Source: Metarhizobium sp964253915
GTDB taxonomy: Bacteria > Pseudomonadota > Alphaproteobacteria > Rhizobiales > Rhizobiaceae
Assembly (NCBI RefSeq): GCF_964253915.1
Contig: NZ_CAXUSG020000010.1
Span: forward strand, 156,759-220,758
Direction of reading: 5' to 3'
DNA length: 64,000 nucleotides
The translations under genes were made by a program, and so were the position numbers. The notes beneath the pieces are model-generated. The model saw only the letters and a list, made by a program, of their open reading frames with translations, was not told the DNA's origin and searched no databases. Shown here piece by piece: positions 25,604 through 34,623 of this stretch; the stretch's first letter is position 1; every line of letters starts with the position of its first letter.

Positions 25604-27820
25604 ATGAAGAATAACCGGGCCGGTTTGCTGGCACTGTTGGTCCTTGTGGCAGCCGCCGCATTGATGGTCTTTTTCGTGCTTCCGCGGGTGACCGGCGACA
25701 AGCAGCCGGCCGACGACAAGGCAAGCCAGATCGTCAGCCAGACCGCGGGCAACACCACCCCGGACACCAAGGTCGAGCCGGAAAAGCAGACGCCTGCCGT
25801 GGAGGATGCCACAACGGTGACGCAGAAGATGGGACGCCTTTCGGCGGATGCCATCGCGGCGACCGCGGACCTCAAGGCCCTGTTCATCGGCGGCAAGGCG
25901 CCGGAAGCCCAGGCGCTTGCCGGTGCCAAGGCCAAGGCCGAGACGACGATCCGTGCCGTTGCCGAATTCGAGCTGCCGGCGAGCCTCGATGCAACCGTGA
26001 CCGCTTCCCTGACGAAATTCCGCGATGGCGCCGCCAAGGCCCTCACCATCCTGCAGACACTGCCGGTCGAACCCGCTGCAGCTCTCGAAGCGCTGACGCA
26101 GCTTGAGGGCATCCTGACCGGCAAGCCCGTCGAGACGGCCGAAAAGACGACACGCGACGCCTCGCTGCCGCTGACGGAAGAAAAGCCTGCCGCCGACACC
26201 AGTACGTCCAACGACACCGCTTCCAACCCGGCGCAGACTTCCGGGCAGACGTCGGGACAGACCGCATCCGACGAGACGGTTCCCGCCTTCGACGTTCTGC
26301 GCGTCGAGCCGGATGGATCGACCGTCATCGCCGGCAAGGCGGAGCCCAACACCAAACTCGACATCCTCAACGGCGAGACGGTAATCAGCTCGCTCAGCGT
26401 CGATTCCACCGGCGATTTCGCCGCCGTTCTCGACAATCCGCTGCCGGCCGGCGACCACCAGCTGACGCTGAAGGCCACCGACAAGGACGGCAAGACCACC
26501 GTTTCCGAAGAGGTCGCCACTGTTTCCGTGCCGAAGACCGAAGGCGGCGAATTGCTGGCGATGATCACCACGCCTGGCAAGGCCAGCCGCATCATCACCG
26601 CGCCGACCGAAACGGAAACCGACGCGAAACCGGCAGAGCAGAAGACCGGGCAGGACCAGCAGCAGAACAGCCAGGAAACCGCCATCGGCCTGCCGGACCT
26701 GCCGGCGGGTTCCAACGACCTCTCCTCCTCGGCACCGGCGATTGCCACCGACGACGCTGCGTCGAAGACCTCCGAGACCTCGGAAGAACAGGCCGCCGTC
26801 ACCACCAAGCCGCAGCAGCAACCGCAGATCAAGGTCACTGCCGTCGAAATCGAGGGCAACAAGATCTTCGTCGCCGGCACCGCCAAGTCGGGCGCAACGG
26901 TTGCCGCTTATGCCGACGAGAAGCTGATCGGCAAGTCCGTGACCGAACCCGAGGGCCATTTCGTGGTCGAGGGCGTGATGGAGCTTGCCGTCGGCGACCA
27001 CACCATCGGCGTCGACATGCTGGATGCAGGCGGCAAGCCGCTGGTGCGGGCTTCGGTGCCGTTCAACCGCCCGGCCGGCAACGTCACCGTTGCTGCGCAG
27101 ACACCTGTAGCCGAAGAGGCTGTCGCCCAGGCAACGCCGGACGGCAAGTTCGGGCGCATGCACGGCGACCTGACGACCGCCTACACGCTGCTGCGCAACC
27201 TCTTCGTCAATGGCCGTCTTCCGGGTGCCGAAGAGCTGGCCGCGGCCCGCTCGTCGACGGAAATCGCCCTGAAATCGCTGGTGGAGTTCCGCCCGGCGCT
27301 GGAGGCTCCGGACACATTCAAGGCGATCGCCACCAAGACTTCGGAAAGTGCAGCAGCGGCATTGCAGGCGCTGCAGGCCGTTCCACGCGACGCAAAGGCG
27401 ATGGCGGCAGCTCTCGACAAGATCGGCCCGCTCATTGCCGAGACGCTGAAGATCGGCGGCGATGGCAAGGAAGACGAAATCGTACAGCCGAAGCCGGTCA
27501 CCGAAAGCAAGACGGAAACCGCCAATGCGGAGGCAAGTTCGAGTGCCGGCGCCGGCGGAGACCCCGTGGTGATTGCCCAGGCGCCGCTGACGGAGAGCAA
27601 GAACTCCGTCATCATCCGCCGCGGCGATACGTTGTGGCAGATCTCGCGCCGCGTCTACGGCATGGGCGTGCGCTATACGACGATCTACGTGGCCAACCGC
27701 GAGCAGATCAACAATCCGGACCGCATCCGCCCCGGCCAGATCTTCGGCCTGCCGAAGGACGCGCTGCCGGATTCGGAGGAACTGCACCGCAAGCGCCTGC
27801 ACGGCGACCCGCTGAACTGA
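25604..27820 (+). CDS. Large LysM protein with duplicated helical and Ig-like domains
   Basis: The 738-residue product has an N-terminal membrane anchor (about 7-28) and a C-terminal LysM domain (668-716; IIRRGDTLWQISRRVYG) that should bind peptidoglycan. Between them are a helical unit (about 75-172), an Ig-like unit (229-310), a Ser/Thr/Ala linker, a second Ig-like unit (409-490) and a second helical unit (515-615). The helical units are visibly related (LKALFIGGKAPEAQAL and LRNLFVNGRLPGAEEL). ATG 25604 starts MKNNRAGLLALL, a proper anchor. LysM proteins of this kind are known in rhizobia, but the role is unknown; envelope scaffolding is likely. Confidence 0.88.
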   Translation: MKNNRAGLLALLVLVAAAALMVFFVLPRVTGDKQPADDKASQIVSQTAGNTTPDTKVEPEKQTPAVEDATTVTQKMGRLSADAIAATADLKALFIGGKAPEAQALAGAKAKAETTIRAVAEFELPASLDATVTASLTKFRDGAAKALTILQTLPVEPAAALEALTQLEGILTGKPVETAEKTTRDASLPLTEEKPAADTSTSNDTASNPAQTSGQTSGQTASDETVPAFDVLRVEPDGSTVIAGKAEPNTKLDILNGETVISSLSVDSTGDFAAVLDNPLPAGDHQLTLKATDKDGKTTVSEEVATVSVPKTEGGELLAMITTPGKASRIITAPTETETDAKPAEQKTGQDQQQNSQETAIGLPDLPAGSNDLSSSAPAIATDDAASKTSETSEEQAAVTTKPQQQPQIKVTAVEIEGNKIFVAGTAKSGATVAAYADEKLIGKSVTEPEGHFVVEGVMELAVGDHTIGVDMLDAGGKPLVRASVPFNRPAGNVTVAAQTPVAEEAVAQATPDGKFGRMHGDLTTAYTLLRNLFVNGRLPGAEELAAARSSTEIALKSLVEFRPALEAPDTFKAIATKTSESAAAALQALQAVPRDAKAMAAALDKIGPLIAETLKIGGDGKEDEIVQPKPVTESKTETANAEASSSAGAGGDPVVIAQAPLTESKNSVIIRRGDTLWQISRRVYGMGVRYTTIYVANREQINNPDRIRPGQIFGLPKDALPDSEELHRKRLHGDPLN

Positions 27821-27843
27821 GCCGTCCTATCCATCCGCTTTTG

Positions 27844-27880
27844 GGGCACGCACGGGAAACCATGCGTGCCCTTTGTTTTT
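27844..27880 (+). terminator. Intrinsic terminator after the LysM gene
   Basis: A 9-bp perfect stem pairs 27844-27852 with 27863-27871 (10-base loop), followed by TTTGTTTTT. It lies 24 bases after the stop. Confidence 0.93.
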
Positions 27881-27956
27881 CCCGGTTCCATCCACGATCT
27901 GGTGAAGTTTCTGCGACGCCATTGTCTTCCCGGGACAAAGAACCTATGTCCGGGAT

Positions 27957-27988
27957 GCGGCGGCCCCTCTGCGGGCTCGCCGCTTTTT
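27957..27988 (+). terminator. Terminator-like hairpin just upstream of the Atm1-type gene
   Basis: GCGGCG (27957-27962) pairs with CGCCGC (27978-27983) and is followed by TTTTT (27984-27988), only 32 bases before the ABC exporter ATG at 28021. An imperfect stem (about 27930-27954) precedes it. Since the LysM terminator is already at 27844-27880, this second one could be an attenuator in the exporter's leader, or a backup terminator. Confidence 0.5.
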
Positions 27989-28020
27989 GTGTTTGACGCA
28001 AGGCGTCGCCAGGAGGCCGC

Positions 28021-29910
28021 ATGGCAACGAAGAAAAAGACGATTTCGGCGGATTCCAGAAACCCCTTGCAGACGCTGCTCAACCTCTGGCCCTACATGTG
28101 GCCGACGGATCGCCCCGACCTGAAATCGCGGGTGATCTGGGCCAGCGTGCTCTTGGTCATCGCAAAGGTCGTCCTGCTCTCAGTCCCCTACTTCTTCAAG
28201 TGGACCACCGATGCCCTGAACGGCAAGATCGATGCGGCCGGCATCCTGCCGGCCATCATGCTCGGCGCCACGGCGCTGATCATCGCCTACAATGTCGCGC
28301 GTATCCTGCAGCAGGGGCTGAACCAGCTGCGGGACGCGCTGTTTGCCCGGGTCGGCCAGTATGCCGTGCGCCAGCTTGCCTATCGCACCTTCGTGCACAT
28401 GCACCAGCTTTCGCTGCGGTTCCATCTCGAACGCAAGACGGGCGGCCTGTCGCGCATCATCGAACGCGGCACCAAGGGCATCGAGACCATCGTCCGCTTC
28501 ACCATCCTCAACAGCGTGCCGACCTTCATCGAATTCCTGCTGACGGCGGCGATCTTCTGGTGGGGTTACGGTTTTTCCTATCTTCTCGTCACGGCAGTCA
28601 CCGTCTGGGCCTATATCTGGTTCACGGTGCGGGCCAGCGACTGGCGCATCTCCATTCGCCGCTCGATGAACGACAGCGATACGGACGCCAACACCAAGGC
28701 GATCGATTCGCTCTTAAATTTCGAAACCGTCAAGTATTTCGGCAACGAGGAGATGGAAGCCCGCCGTTTCGACGTGTCGATGGAGCGCTACGAAAAATCG
28801 GCGACGCAGGTCTGGACCTCGCTTGGCTGGCTCAACTTCGGCCAGGCCGTCATCTTCGGCCTCGGCACCACCGTCATGCTGGTGATGTCCGGCCTTGCCG
28901 TCCAGCGCGGCGAACAGACGATCGGCGATTTCGTCTTCGTCAATTCGATGCTGCTGCAGCTGGCCGTGCCGCTCAACTTCATCGGCTTCGTCTACCGCGA
29001 AATCCGCCAGGGTCTCACCGATATCGAACAGATGTTCGAGTTGCTCGAAGTGGAGGCCGAAATCAACGATGCGCCGGATGCCCGCGAACTCGATATCCGC
29101 CAGGGCGGCATCGTTTTCAAGGACGTGCAGTTTCACTACGATCCCGAGCGCCCGATCCTGAAGGGCATCTCCTTCGAGGTGCCGGCCGGCAAGACGGTTG
29201 CCGTCGTTGGCCCTTCCGGCGCCGGCAAGTCGACGATCTCGCGGCTGCTTTATCGCTTCTACGATATCCAGCAGGGTTCGATCACCATCGACGGCCAGGA
29301 TATCCGCACCGTCACCCAGAAGAGCCTGCGCTCTGCAATCGGCATGGTGCCGCAGGATACGGTGCTGTTCAACGACACGATCGCCTACAACATCCGCTAC
29401 GGCCGCCCCGCGGCGAGCGAGGAAGAGGTGAAGGCTGCCGCAGAGATCGCCCAGATCGGCACGTTCATCAGCCACCTGCCCGACGGCTACGATACCAAGG
29501 TGGGCGAGCGCGGGCTGAAACTGTCGGGCGGCGAAAAACAGCGCGTGGCGATTGCCCGCACCGTGCTCAAGGCCCCGCCGATCCTCATTCTCGACGAAGC
29601 GACATCGGCGCTGGACACCACGACGGAGCGGGAAATCCAGACCGCCCTCGACGTCGTGTCCAAGAACCGCACGACGCTGATCATCGCTCACCGCCTGTCC
29701 ACCGTCATCGGCGCCGACGAGATCATCGTGCTCAAGGGCGGCGAAATAGCGGAACGCGGCTCGCATGCCGAACTCATGCTCCGCGAGGGCGGCCTCTACG
29801 CCTCGATGTGGGATCGCCAGCGCGAGGCGGTGCAGGCGGAAGAACGTCTCAAGCAGGTGCGCGAGAACGACGAACTCGGCATTGTCGTGCGCAAGGCGCC
29901 GGCGAATTGA
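28021..29910 (+). CDS. Atm1-type ABC exporter (fused membrane and ATPase domains)
   Basis: The 629-residue half-transporter has six membrane segments (about 35-325) and an ATPase domain with Walker A GPSGAGKST (397-405), signature LSGGEKQRVAIAR and Walker B ILILDEATSALD. The loop SLLNFETVKYFGNE is the Atm1/ABCB7 hallmark. Bacterial Atm1 proteins export glutathione-metal or glutathione-polysulfide species, giving metal tolerance; mitochondrial Atm1 supports cytosolic iron-sulfur assembly. AGGAGG precedes ATG 28021 by four bases. The nearest downstream gene, psd, is 266 bases away. Confidence 0.92.
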   Translation: MATKKKTISADSRNPLQTLLNLWPYMWPTDRPDLKSRVIWASVLLVIAKVVLLSVPYFFKWTTDALNGKIDAAGILPAIMLGATALIIAYNVARILQQGLNQLRDALFARVGQYAVRQLAYRTFVHMHQLSLRFHLERKTGGLSRIIERGTKGIETIVRFTILNSVPTFIEFLLTAAIFWWGYGFSYLLVTAVTVWAYIWFTVRASDWRISIRRSMNDSDTDANTKAIDSLLNFETVKYFGNEEMEARRFDVSMERYEKSATQVWTSLGWLNFGQAVIFGLGTTVMLVMSGLAVQRGEQTIGDFVFVNSMLLQLAVPLNFIGFVYREIRQGLTDIEQMFELLEVEAEINDAPDARELDIRQGGIVFKDVQFHYDPERPILKGISFEVPAGKTVAVVGPSGAGKSTISRLLYRFYDIQQGSITIDGQDIRTVTQKSLRSAIGMVPQDTVLFNDTIAYNIRYGRPAASEEEVKAAAEIAQIGTFISHLPDGYDTKVGERGLKLSGGEKQRVAIARTVLKAPPILILDEATSALDTTTEREIQTALDVVSKNRTTLIIAHRLSTVIGADEIIVLKGGEIAERGSHAELMLREGGLYASMWDRQREAVQAEERLKQVRENDELGIVVRKAPAN

Positions 29911-30176
29911 CGCAGCGCGCAATGCCCCCTGCGGCAATTCGTTCGCGACAGGTCCTTTTACCGTGCACAGCAGGCCGGGACGACGATTGAACGGTAGCAG
30001 CGCGCCCTCGCCGCATTGCTCCCACTGTTTTTTCACGCTACTGCATAGCTCCCAAAATCGGGGGCATTACCGGGAAAATGGCGCAAAAGCCTTGGCGCTT
30101 TGAAACCATTGCCTAGGTTAAGCCGAAGAGCGACACCTCCGATTCAAAGCATAAGAACAACAGGAGACCCCCGAAT

Positions 30177-30875
30177 ATGAGTTTGGTCAAAACGATACGC
30201 AGCACGTTCGTTCCGGTGCATCGGGACGGCTGGAAGTTCGTGGCCGCCTTTTTCGTGGTTTCCGTCGTGCTCGGCCTGCTCTGGGAACCGCTGTTCTGGG
30301 CGGGCCTGGTGCTGACGCTGTGGTGCGCCTACTTCTTCCGTGATCCCGAGCGCATGACGCCGCAGGACGACGACCTGGTGATCAGCCCGGCCGACGGCCG
30401 CGTCTCGTCGATCCAGATGGTGACGCCGCCGGATGAACTGAACCTCGGCAACCAGCCGATGCTGCGCATCACCGTGTTCATGAACGTCTTCAACTGCCAT
30501 GTGAACCGTGCGCCGATGCGCGGCCGCATCCGCAACATCTCCTACAAGGAAGGCAGCTTCCTCAACGCCGAACTCGACAAGGCGAGCCATGAGAACGAGC
30601 GCAACGGCCTGGTGATCGACACCGCCCATGGCGAAATCGGCGTGGTGCAGATCGCCGGCCTTGTCGCCCGCCGTATCATCTGCTGGTCGGCCGTGAACGA
30701 GCCTCTCGAAGCCGGCGAACGCTTCGGCCTGATCCGCTTCGGTTCGCGCCTGGACGTCTTCCTGCCGCCATCCGCCGCACCGCGGGTTTCCCTCGGACAG
30801 ACGGCGATTGCCGGCGAAACCGTGCTTGCCGAATTCGGTTCGGCCAAGGGGCCGGTCGTCAGCCGCCGTATCTGA
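30177..30875 (+). CDS. psd: Phosphatidylserine decarboxylase
   Basis: Psd converts phosphatidylserine to phosphatidylethanolamine at the inner membrane. The 232-residue proenzyme is the short type, with two N-terminal membrane stretches (about 21-54), the ISPADGRVSS motif (69-78), the FMNVFNCHVNRAP segment, and the self-cleavage site Gly189-Ser190 in RFGSRLDVFLP, which generates the pyruvoyl group on the alpha chain. CAGGAG precedes ATG 30177 by ten bases. pssA follows after 19 bases, so the two steps of PE synthesis form one operon. Confidence 0.96.
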   Translation: MSLVKTIRSTFVPVHRDGWKFVAAFFVVSVVLGLLWEPLFWAGLVLTLWCAYFFRDPERMTPQDDDLVISPADGRVSSIQMVTPPDELNLGNQPMLRITVFMNVFNCHVNRAPMRGRIRNISYKEGSFLNAELDKASHENERNGLVIDTAHGEIGVVQIAGLVARRIICWSAVNEPLEAGERFGLIRFGSRLDVFLPPSAAPRVSLGQTAIAGETVLAEFGSAKGPVVSRRI

Positions 30876-30894
30876 ACCTTGCAAGGAAGCGCCG

Positions 30895-31764
30895 ATGGAC
30901 ACGCCTTTTCCGCCTTTCGAACCGCATGGACCGAACGATGCCGCCCGCGGCCCCCGGCTCCGGGAAATTCCGCTGCGGCTGATGATCCCCAACCTGATCA
31001 CCATCCTGGCGATCTGTGCGGGCCTGACGGGCGTTCGGCTGGCGTTCGAAAGCCGCTATGAACTTGCCGTCGCCATGGTGCTGGTGGCGGCGTTTCTCGA
31101 CGGCATCGACGGACGCATCGCAAGACTGATGAAGGCGACGTCGAAATTCGGCGCCCAGATGGATTCGCTCGCCGACATCGTCAATTTTGGCGTCGCGCCG
31201 GCGCTAGTGCTCTATGTCTTCCTTCTCGACCAGGCGCGCTCCATCGGCTGGATCGCCGCGCTGATCTATGCGATTGCCGCCGGCCTGCGCCTGGCGCGCT
31301 TCAACGTCATGGAAGAACGCGAAACCAAGGCGACCTGGCAATCGGAATATTTCGTCGGCGTGCCGGCCCCCGCCGGTGCCATGATCGTGCTGCTGCCGGT
31401 CTATATCGGCTTCCTCGGCGTCGAGATCAGCCAGACCTTCGCTTATATCGCTTCCGTCTACACCGCGATCATCGGCCTGCTGCTGGTCAGCCGCCTGCCC
31501 GTCTGGTCGGGAAAATCCGGTGGCAGCCGCGTCCGGCGCGACCTCGTCCTGCCGCTGATGCTGGCCGTGGTTATCTACGTCGCCCTGCTGATGAGCTTTA
31601 CCTGGCAGGTGCTTTCCCTGACAGTCATCGCTTACCTTGCCACCCTGCCCTTCGGTGCGCATGCGTGGAAAAAGAAATATGGCACCCTTATTATCGAGGA
31701 TGTGGTCCACGCCGATTCGACAGGTGACGCGACCAAGGAAGACGATCTCGACCGCGGCATCTAA
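30895..31764 (+). CDS. pssA: CDP-diacylglycerol-serine O-phosphatidyltransferase
   Basis: PssA makes phosphatidylserine from CDP-diacylglycerol and serine; Psd then decarboxylates it. The 289-residue membrane protein carries the complete CDP-alcohol phosphatidyltransferase motif DG-x2-AR-x8-G-x3-D-x3-D within DGRIARLMKATSKFGAQMDS and following residues, plus about seven or eight membrane segments. It is the type II (Bacillus/rhizobial) form. AAGGAAG precedes ATG 30895. The longer frame upstream overlaps psd and is rejected. Confidence 0.96.
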   Translation: MDTPFPPFEPHGPNDAARGPRLREIPLRLMIPNLITILAICAGLTGVRLAFESRYELAVAMVLVAAFLDGIDGRIARLMKATSKFGAQMDSLADIVNFGVAPALVLYVFLLDQARSIGWIAALIYAIAAGLRLARFNVMEERETKATWQSEYFVGVPAPAGAMIVLLPVYIGFLGVEISQTFAYIASVYTAIIGLLLVSRLPVWSGKSGGSRVRRDLVLPLMLAVVIYVALLMSFTWQVLSLTVIAYLATLPFGAHAWKKKYGTLIIEDVVHADSTGDATKEDDLDRGI

Positions 31765-31956
31765 ACTCTCTGTGGGAAAGCATCTCCCTGCATCTCTTCT
31801 TTAAGTCTTCTTTAAAACACGCCTGCTAAGCGGCCCTCTCGCGAAATATGGTCAACGTTGATTAAATTTGATCTCCGCGGCCTCGCTTTCGTCACGAATC
31901 CGTGATGGAATCGCAGACTTACAACAAAAGGCAGGAAACACGTGAAGGAGATGACA

Positions 31957-32106
31957 ATGACCGCGCCGAAGAATACACCGGGAAAGACGCAAGCCGGTAA
32001 GCCGCAGAAGACCGATCTGGCCTCGCTCTACCGCCCGCTCGGCCTCAAGGCTGTCCTGGCTGCGGCACTGATGCAGAAGCCGAAGCAGAAGAAGAAGTTC
32101 GCCTGA
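31957..32106 (+). CDS. Small basic hypothetical protein, 49 residues
   Basis: AAGGAG (31945-31950) stands six bases before ATG 31957. The product begins MTAPKNTPGKTQAGKPQ, has a short amphipathic stretch TDLASLYRPLGLKAVLAAAL, and ends in a Lys-rich tail (QKPKQKKKFA). Codon use is like the neighbours (G/C at most third positions), which supports real coding. It lies 192 bases after pssA. I do not recognise the family with certainty; it looks like one of the short conserved rhizobial proteins. No function is proposed. Confidence 0.6.
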   Translation: MTAPKNTPGKTQAGKPQKTDLASLYRPLGLKAVLAAALMQKPKQKKKFA

Positions 32107-32333
32107 CAGGCTTTTCGCCAGGCATCAGCGCCTTGCGTTTTCCATGATGTGCGACCCGCCTGAAGGCGGGTTCGGAGGGCGGCGCAACCGGCCGCTCCGC
32201 TGCATGCCGTGGCCGCATAAGAACCACATGTGATAGGGCGGCCGACGATACACACATCCTCGAATCACGATAGGTCCGGCTGCGCACCATAGGTCCGGCC
32301 GCGATTGTCTCGCCCGTGCCGCTGTCGATGTTT

Positions 32334-33098
32334 TCAGAACAGGCTCATCTGGCCCGAATCAGGCTTTGCGGGTTTGGTTTTCTCGACCGGCAGAACCTCG
32401 GCAACCGGCGCTTGAATGTCCGGCCCGCTATTGGCCACCTTGTTAACGAGGTCGGAGACCGGAACAGCCTCGAAAAAATCCTCCTGCACCGGCGCCATCA
32501 GGTCCGCGACATCACGCGGTTCCTGCGTCTTGCAATCGAGCCAGCGAGAAAAATCCTCCGGCTGGATGACGACCGGCATGCGATCATGGATGCGAACCAT
32601 GGATCGGTTCGCCGACGTGGTCAGGATCGCGCCGGTATCGACTTCCGAGCCGTCGGCGGAAGACCAGGTTTCCATCAGCCCAGCAAAGGCGACGATGCCG
32701 CCCCGTTTCGGCCGGATCCAGTAGGCTTGGGACTTTGCGCCGCTTTCCTTCGATGGACGATGCCACTCGTAAAACCCCGTTGCCGGCACAAGGATACGGC
32801 GATGGCGCATGGCGGCGCGGAACGATGCCTTGCCGACCGCCGTCTCGGACCGGGCATTGAGCAGCAGCGGAAAATCCCGCGGGTCCTTTACCCAGCCGGG
32901 CAGGAAACCCCAGCGCACCAGCATGGCGCGCCGTTCGGGCAAATTGCTGCCACGTTCCTGCCGTTCGCCGGCGACGACCACGAGGATCGGCTGCGTCGGC
33001 GCAATGTTGTATCGCTCCGGAAAACCTTCCAGTTCGGCGAGGTTCAACGCTTCCCGAACCAGTTCGGGTTTTGCCGTCAATGCAAACCGTCCACACAT
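32334..33098 (-). CDS. SOS response-associated peptidase (SRAP/YedK family)
   Basis: SRAP proteins such as E. coli YedK and human HMCES trap abasic sites in single-stranded DNA through a covalent bond to Cys2. The 254-residue product has Met-Cys2 (MCGRFALTA), RYNIAPTQPILVV, the LNARSETA segment and the catalytic RILVPATGFYEWHR motif, with the late His in VRIHDRMPVVI. ATG 33098 is required because the Cys must be residue 2 after Met removal; the longer frame upstream is therefore wrong. YnfA lies 44 bases upstream on the same strand. Confidence 0.95.
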   Translation of the reverse strand: MCGRFALTAKPELVREALNLAELEGFPERYNIAPTQPILVVVAGERQERGSNLPERRAMLVRWGFLPGWVKDPRDFPLLLNARSETAVGKASFRAAMRHRRILVPATGFYEWHRPSKESGAKSQAYWIRPKRGGIVAFAGLMETWSSADGSEVDTGAILTTSANRSMVRIHDRMPVVIQPEDFSRWLDCKTQEPRDVADLMAPVQEDFFEAVPVSDLVNKVANSGPDIQAPVAEVLPVEKTKPAKPDSGQMSLF

Positions 33099-33142
33099 GG
33101 CTCTTACTTGGCACCGCCGATCCCGGGGGTCAAGGATCGGCG

Positions 33143-33463
33143 TCAGCCGCGCGGTCCGAGCAGGATGATGCCGGTGCCGAGCAGGCAGACGAACGCACCC
33201 GACACATCCCAGCGATCCGGCACGCGCTGCTCGACGAGCCAGAGCCAGAGGATGGAGGCAAGGATATAGATGCCGCCATAAGCGGCGTAGGTGCGGCCGG
33301 CCGCCTCGCTCGGAACGAGGGTCAGCAGCCAGGCAAAGGCCGCCAGCGCCACCACACCAGGCGCCAGCCACCAGATCGGCTTGTCGAGGCGAAGCCATGC
33401 CCAGAAGGCGAAACAGCCGGCAATCTCGGCCAGGGCGGCAAAGGCATAGATCACCAGCGACAT
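33143..33463 (-). CDS. YnfA family small membrane protein
   Basis: The 106-residue product has four membrane segments and the YnfA/UPF0060 hallmarks AALAEIAGCFAFWAWLR, RTYAAYGGIYILASILWLWLVE and DRWDVSGA. YnfA is an SMR-superfamily-like protein; an efflux role has been reported in Shigella. It precedes the SRAP gene on the minus strand and diverges from the NUDIX gene. Confidence 0.92.
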   Translation of the reverse strand: MSLVIYAFAALAEIAGCFAFWAWLRLDKPIWWLAPGVVALAAFAWLLTLVPSEAAGRTYAAYGGIYILASILWLWLVEQRVPDRWDVSGAFVCLLGTGIILLGPRG

Positions 33464-33611
33464 GGGTTGGACGTCTCCTGCTTCCGGCGGGCGGAATCAC
33501 CCGGTGCCCTTCTGCCGAAAACCTATTCGGCCGGTGGGCGGAAACCAACCCTTGGCGGCTTGGGCGGGACTATTTATAGCTGGAACAGCATCATCAACGG
33601 ACCCTGCCGCC

Positions 33612-34031
33612 ATGACCTCCCGCCCATCGCCCGCCTCTTCCGCCGTTCTCGAACGCGACGGCCGTTACCTCCTGGTGCGGCGGGCCAATCCGCCAGCGGC
33701 CGACATGTATGCCTTTCCCGGCGGCAGGGCCGAACCGGGAGAAACGCCCGCCGAAACGGCGATCCGCGAGGTTTTGGAAGAAACCGGCCTCACTGTTTCC
33801 AATCCCCGCCTGTTTGCCACCTACGACCTGAAGACGCTGGCCGATGACGGCAGCGTCAGCAGCCATTTTTTCCTGTCCGTCTTCCTCGTCGACGGCGAGC
33901 CGGATGCAACGGCGCTTGCGGCCGACGATGCGGCCGAACTCGGCTGGTATACGGCGGAAGAGATTCGCGCCCTGCCCGTTCCGCCAAGCGTGATCGATTG
34001 CGTCGACAGGCTCCTGCTTGCCCGGACGTAA
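33612..34031 (+). CDS. NUDIX hydrolase
   Basis: The 139-residue product has a full Nudix box, G-x5-E-x7-REVxEExG, in GGRAEPGETPAETAIREVLE and the following ETGL. NUDIX enzymes hydrolyse nucleoside diphosphate derivatives. The substrate cannot be predicted; the YAFPGGRAEPGE form is common in ADP-ribose or ADP-sugar pyrophosphatase-like members. ATG 33612 is chosen because the fold begins there and the upstream frame is non-conserved. The TIGR02301 gene follows after 58 bases. Confidence 0.92.
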   Translation: MTSRPSPASSAVLERDGRYLLVRRANPPAADMYAFPGGRAEPGETPAETAIREVLEETGLTVSNPRLFATYDLKTLADDGSVSSHFFLSVFLVDGEPDATALAADDAAELGWYTAEEIRALPVPPSVIDCVDRLLLART

Positions 34032-34089
34032 GCCTGAAAAATGCGCTTCCGCGCTTGCGTCCTGCCGGATCTGGCTGTCAATTGAGCGC

Positions 34090-34521
34090 ATGATTCATCC
34101 TCGTTTTCTCCTGTGCGCGCTCTTGCTTTGTGGCGGCTCCAGCCTGGCGCCAGCCTATGCGCAGAAAAATACCACCGAAGCCGAAACTCCTGCGGCGGCA
34201 CTGCCGGAGGAGAAACCGGCGCCTTATGACGACAAGCTCGGCCGCCTGGCGGAAATACTGGGCTCCGTGCATTACCTGCGCGGGCTCTGCAACCCGGGCA
34301 AGGAGGATGATTGGCGCACCGTGATGCAACAGCTTCTCGACGCCGAAACACAGAACGAACCGAAGCGGCGCGAGGTGCTGACAGCCGCCTTCAACCGCGG
34401 CTACCGGTCCTTCGCGTCGGTTTATACCGATTGCACCCCGGCAGCCGTCATGGCAGAAGAACGCTACCGTATCGAAGGTGCAACACTGGCCACAGAAATT
34501 ACCGCGCGGTTCGGAAATTAG
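34090..34521 (+). CDS. TIGR02301 family secreted protein
   Basis: The 143-residue product has a signal peptide (MIHPRFLLCALLLCGGSSLAPAYA, cleavage after about residue 24) and a helical periplasmic domain with YDDKLGRLAEILGSVHYLRGLC, WRTVMQQLLDAE and FNRGYRSFASVYTDCTPAA. This fits TIGR02301, a family of unknown function found in Rhizobiales. Two Cys in the mature part could form a disulfide. It follows a NUDIX gene. Confidence 0.8.
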   Translation: MIHPRFLLCALLLCGGSSLAPAYAQKNTTEAETPAAALPEEKPAPYDDKLGRLAEILGSVHYLRGLCNPGKEDDWRTVMQQLLDAETQNEPKRREVLTAAFNRGYRSFASVYTDCTPAAVMAEERYRIEGATLATEITARFGN

Positions 34522-34623
34522 CGAATTGTTAACCTCTTTTCGTGGCATCCCGTGCCGTTTTAAGAAAAGACTGCTAAGACGTTAACCGAGCGGTAACGAC
34601 CGGACGCTCTCGAGGATGGAATA

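Noticed and set aside
25421..27802. A 793-codon open frame on the minus strand opposite the LysM gene
   Set aside because: High GC antisense shadow; the plus-strand frame has an anchor, LysM domain and a terminator.
27987..29990. A 667-codon plus-strand frame overlapping the Atm1-type exporter
   Set aside because: Another reading frame of the exporter gene, which has full Walker and signature motifs; the longer frame is compositionally biased.
32154..32171. Perfect hairpin (8-bp arms) between the 49-residue gene and the SRAP gene considered as a terminator
   Set aside because: There is no T-run on either side; it may still aid termination but is not supported as an intrinsic terminator.
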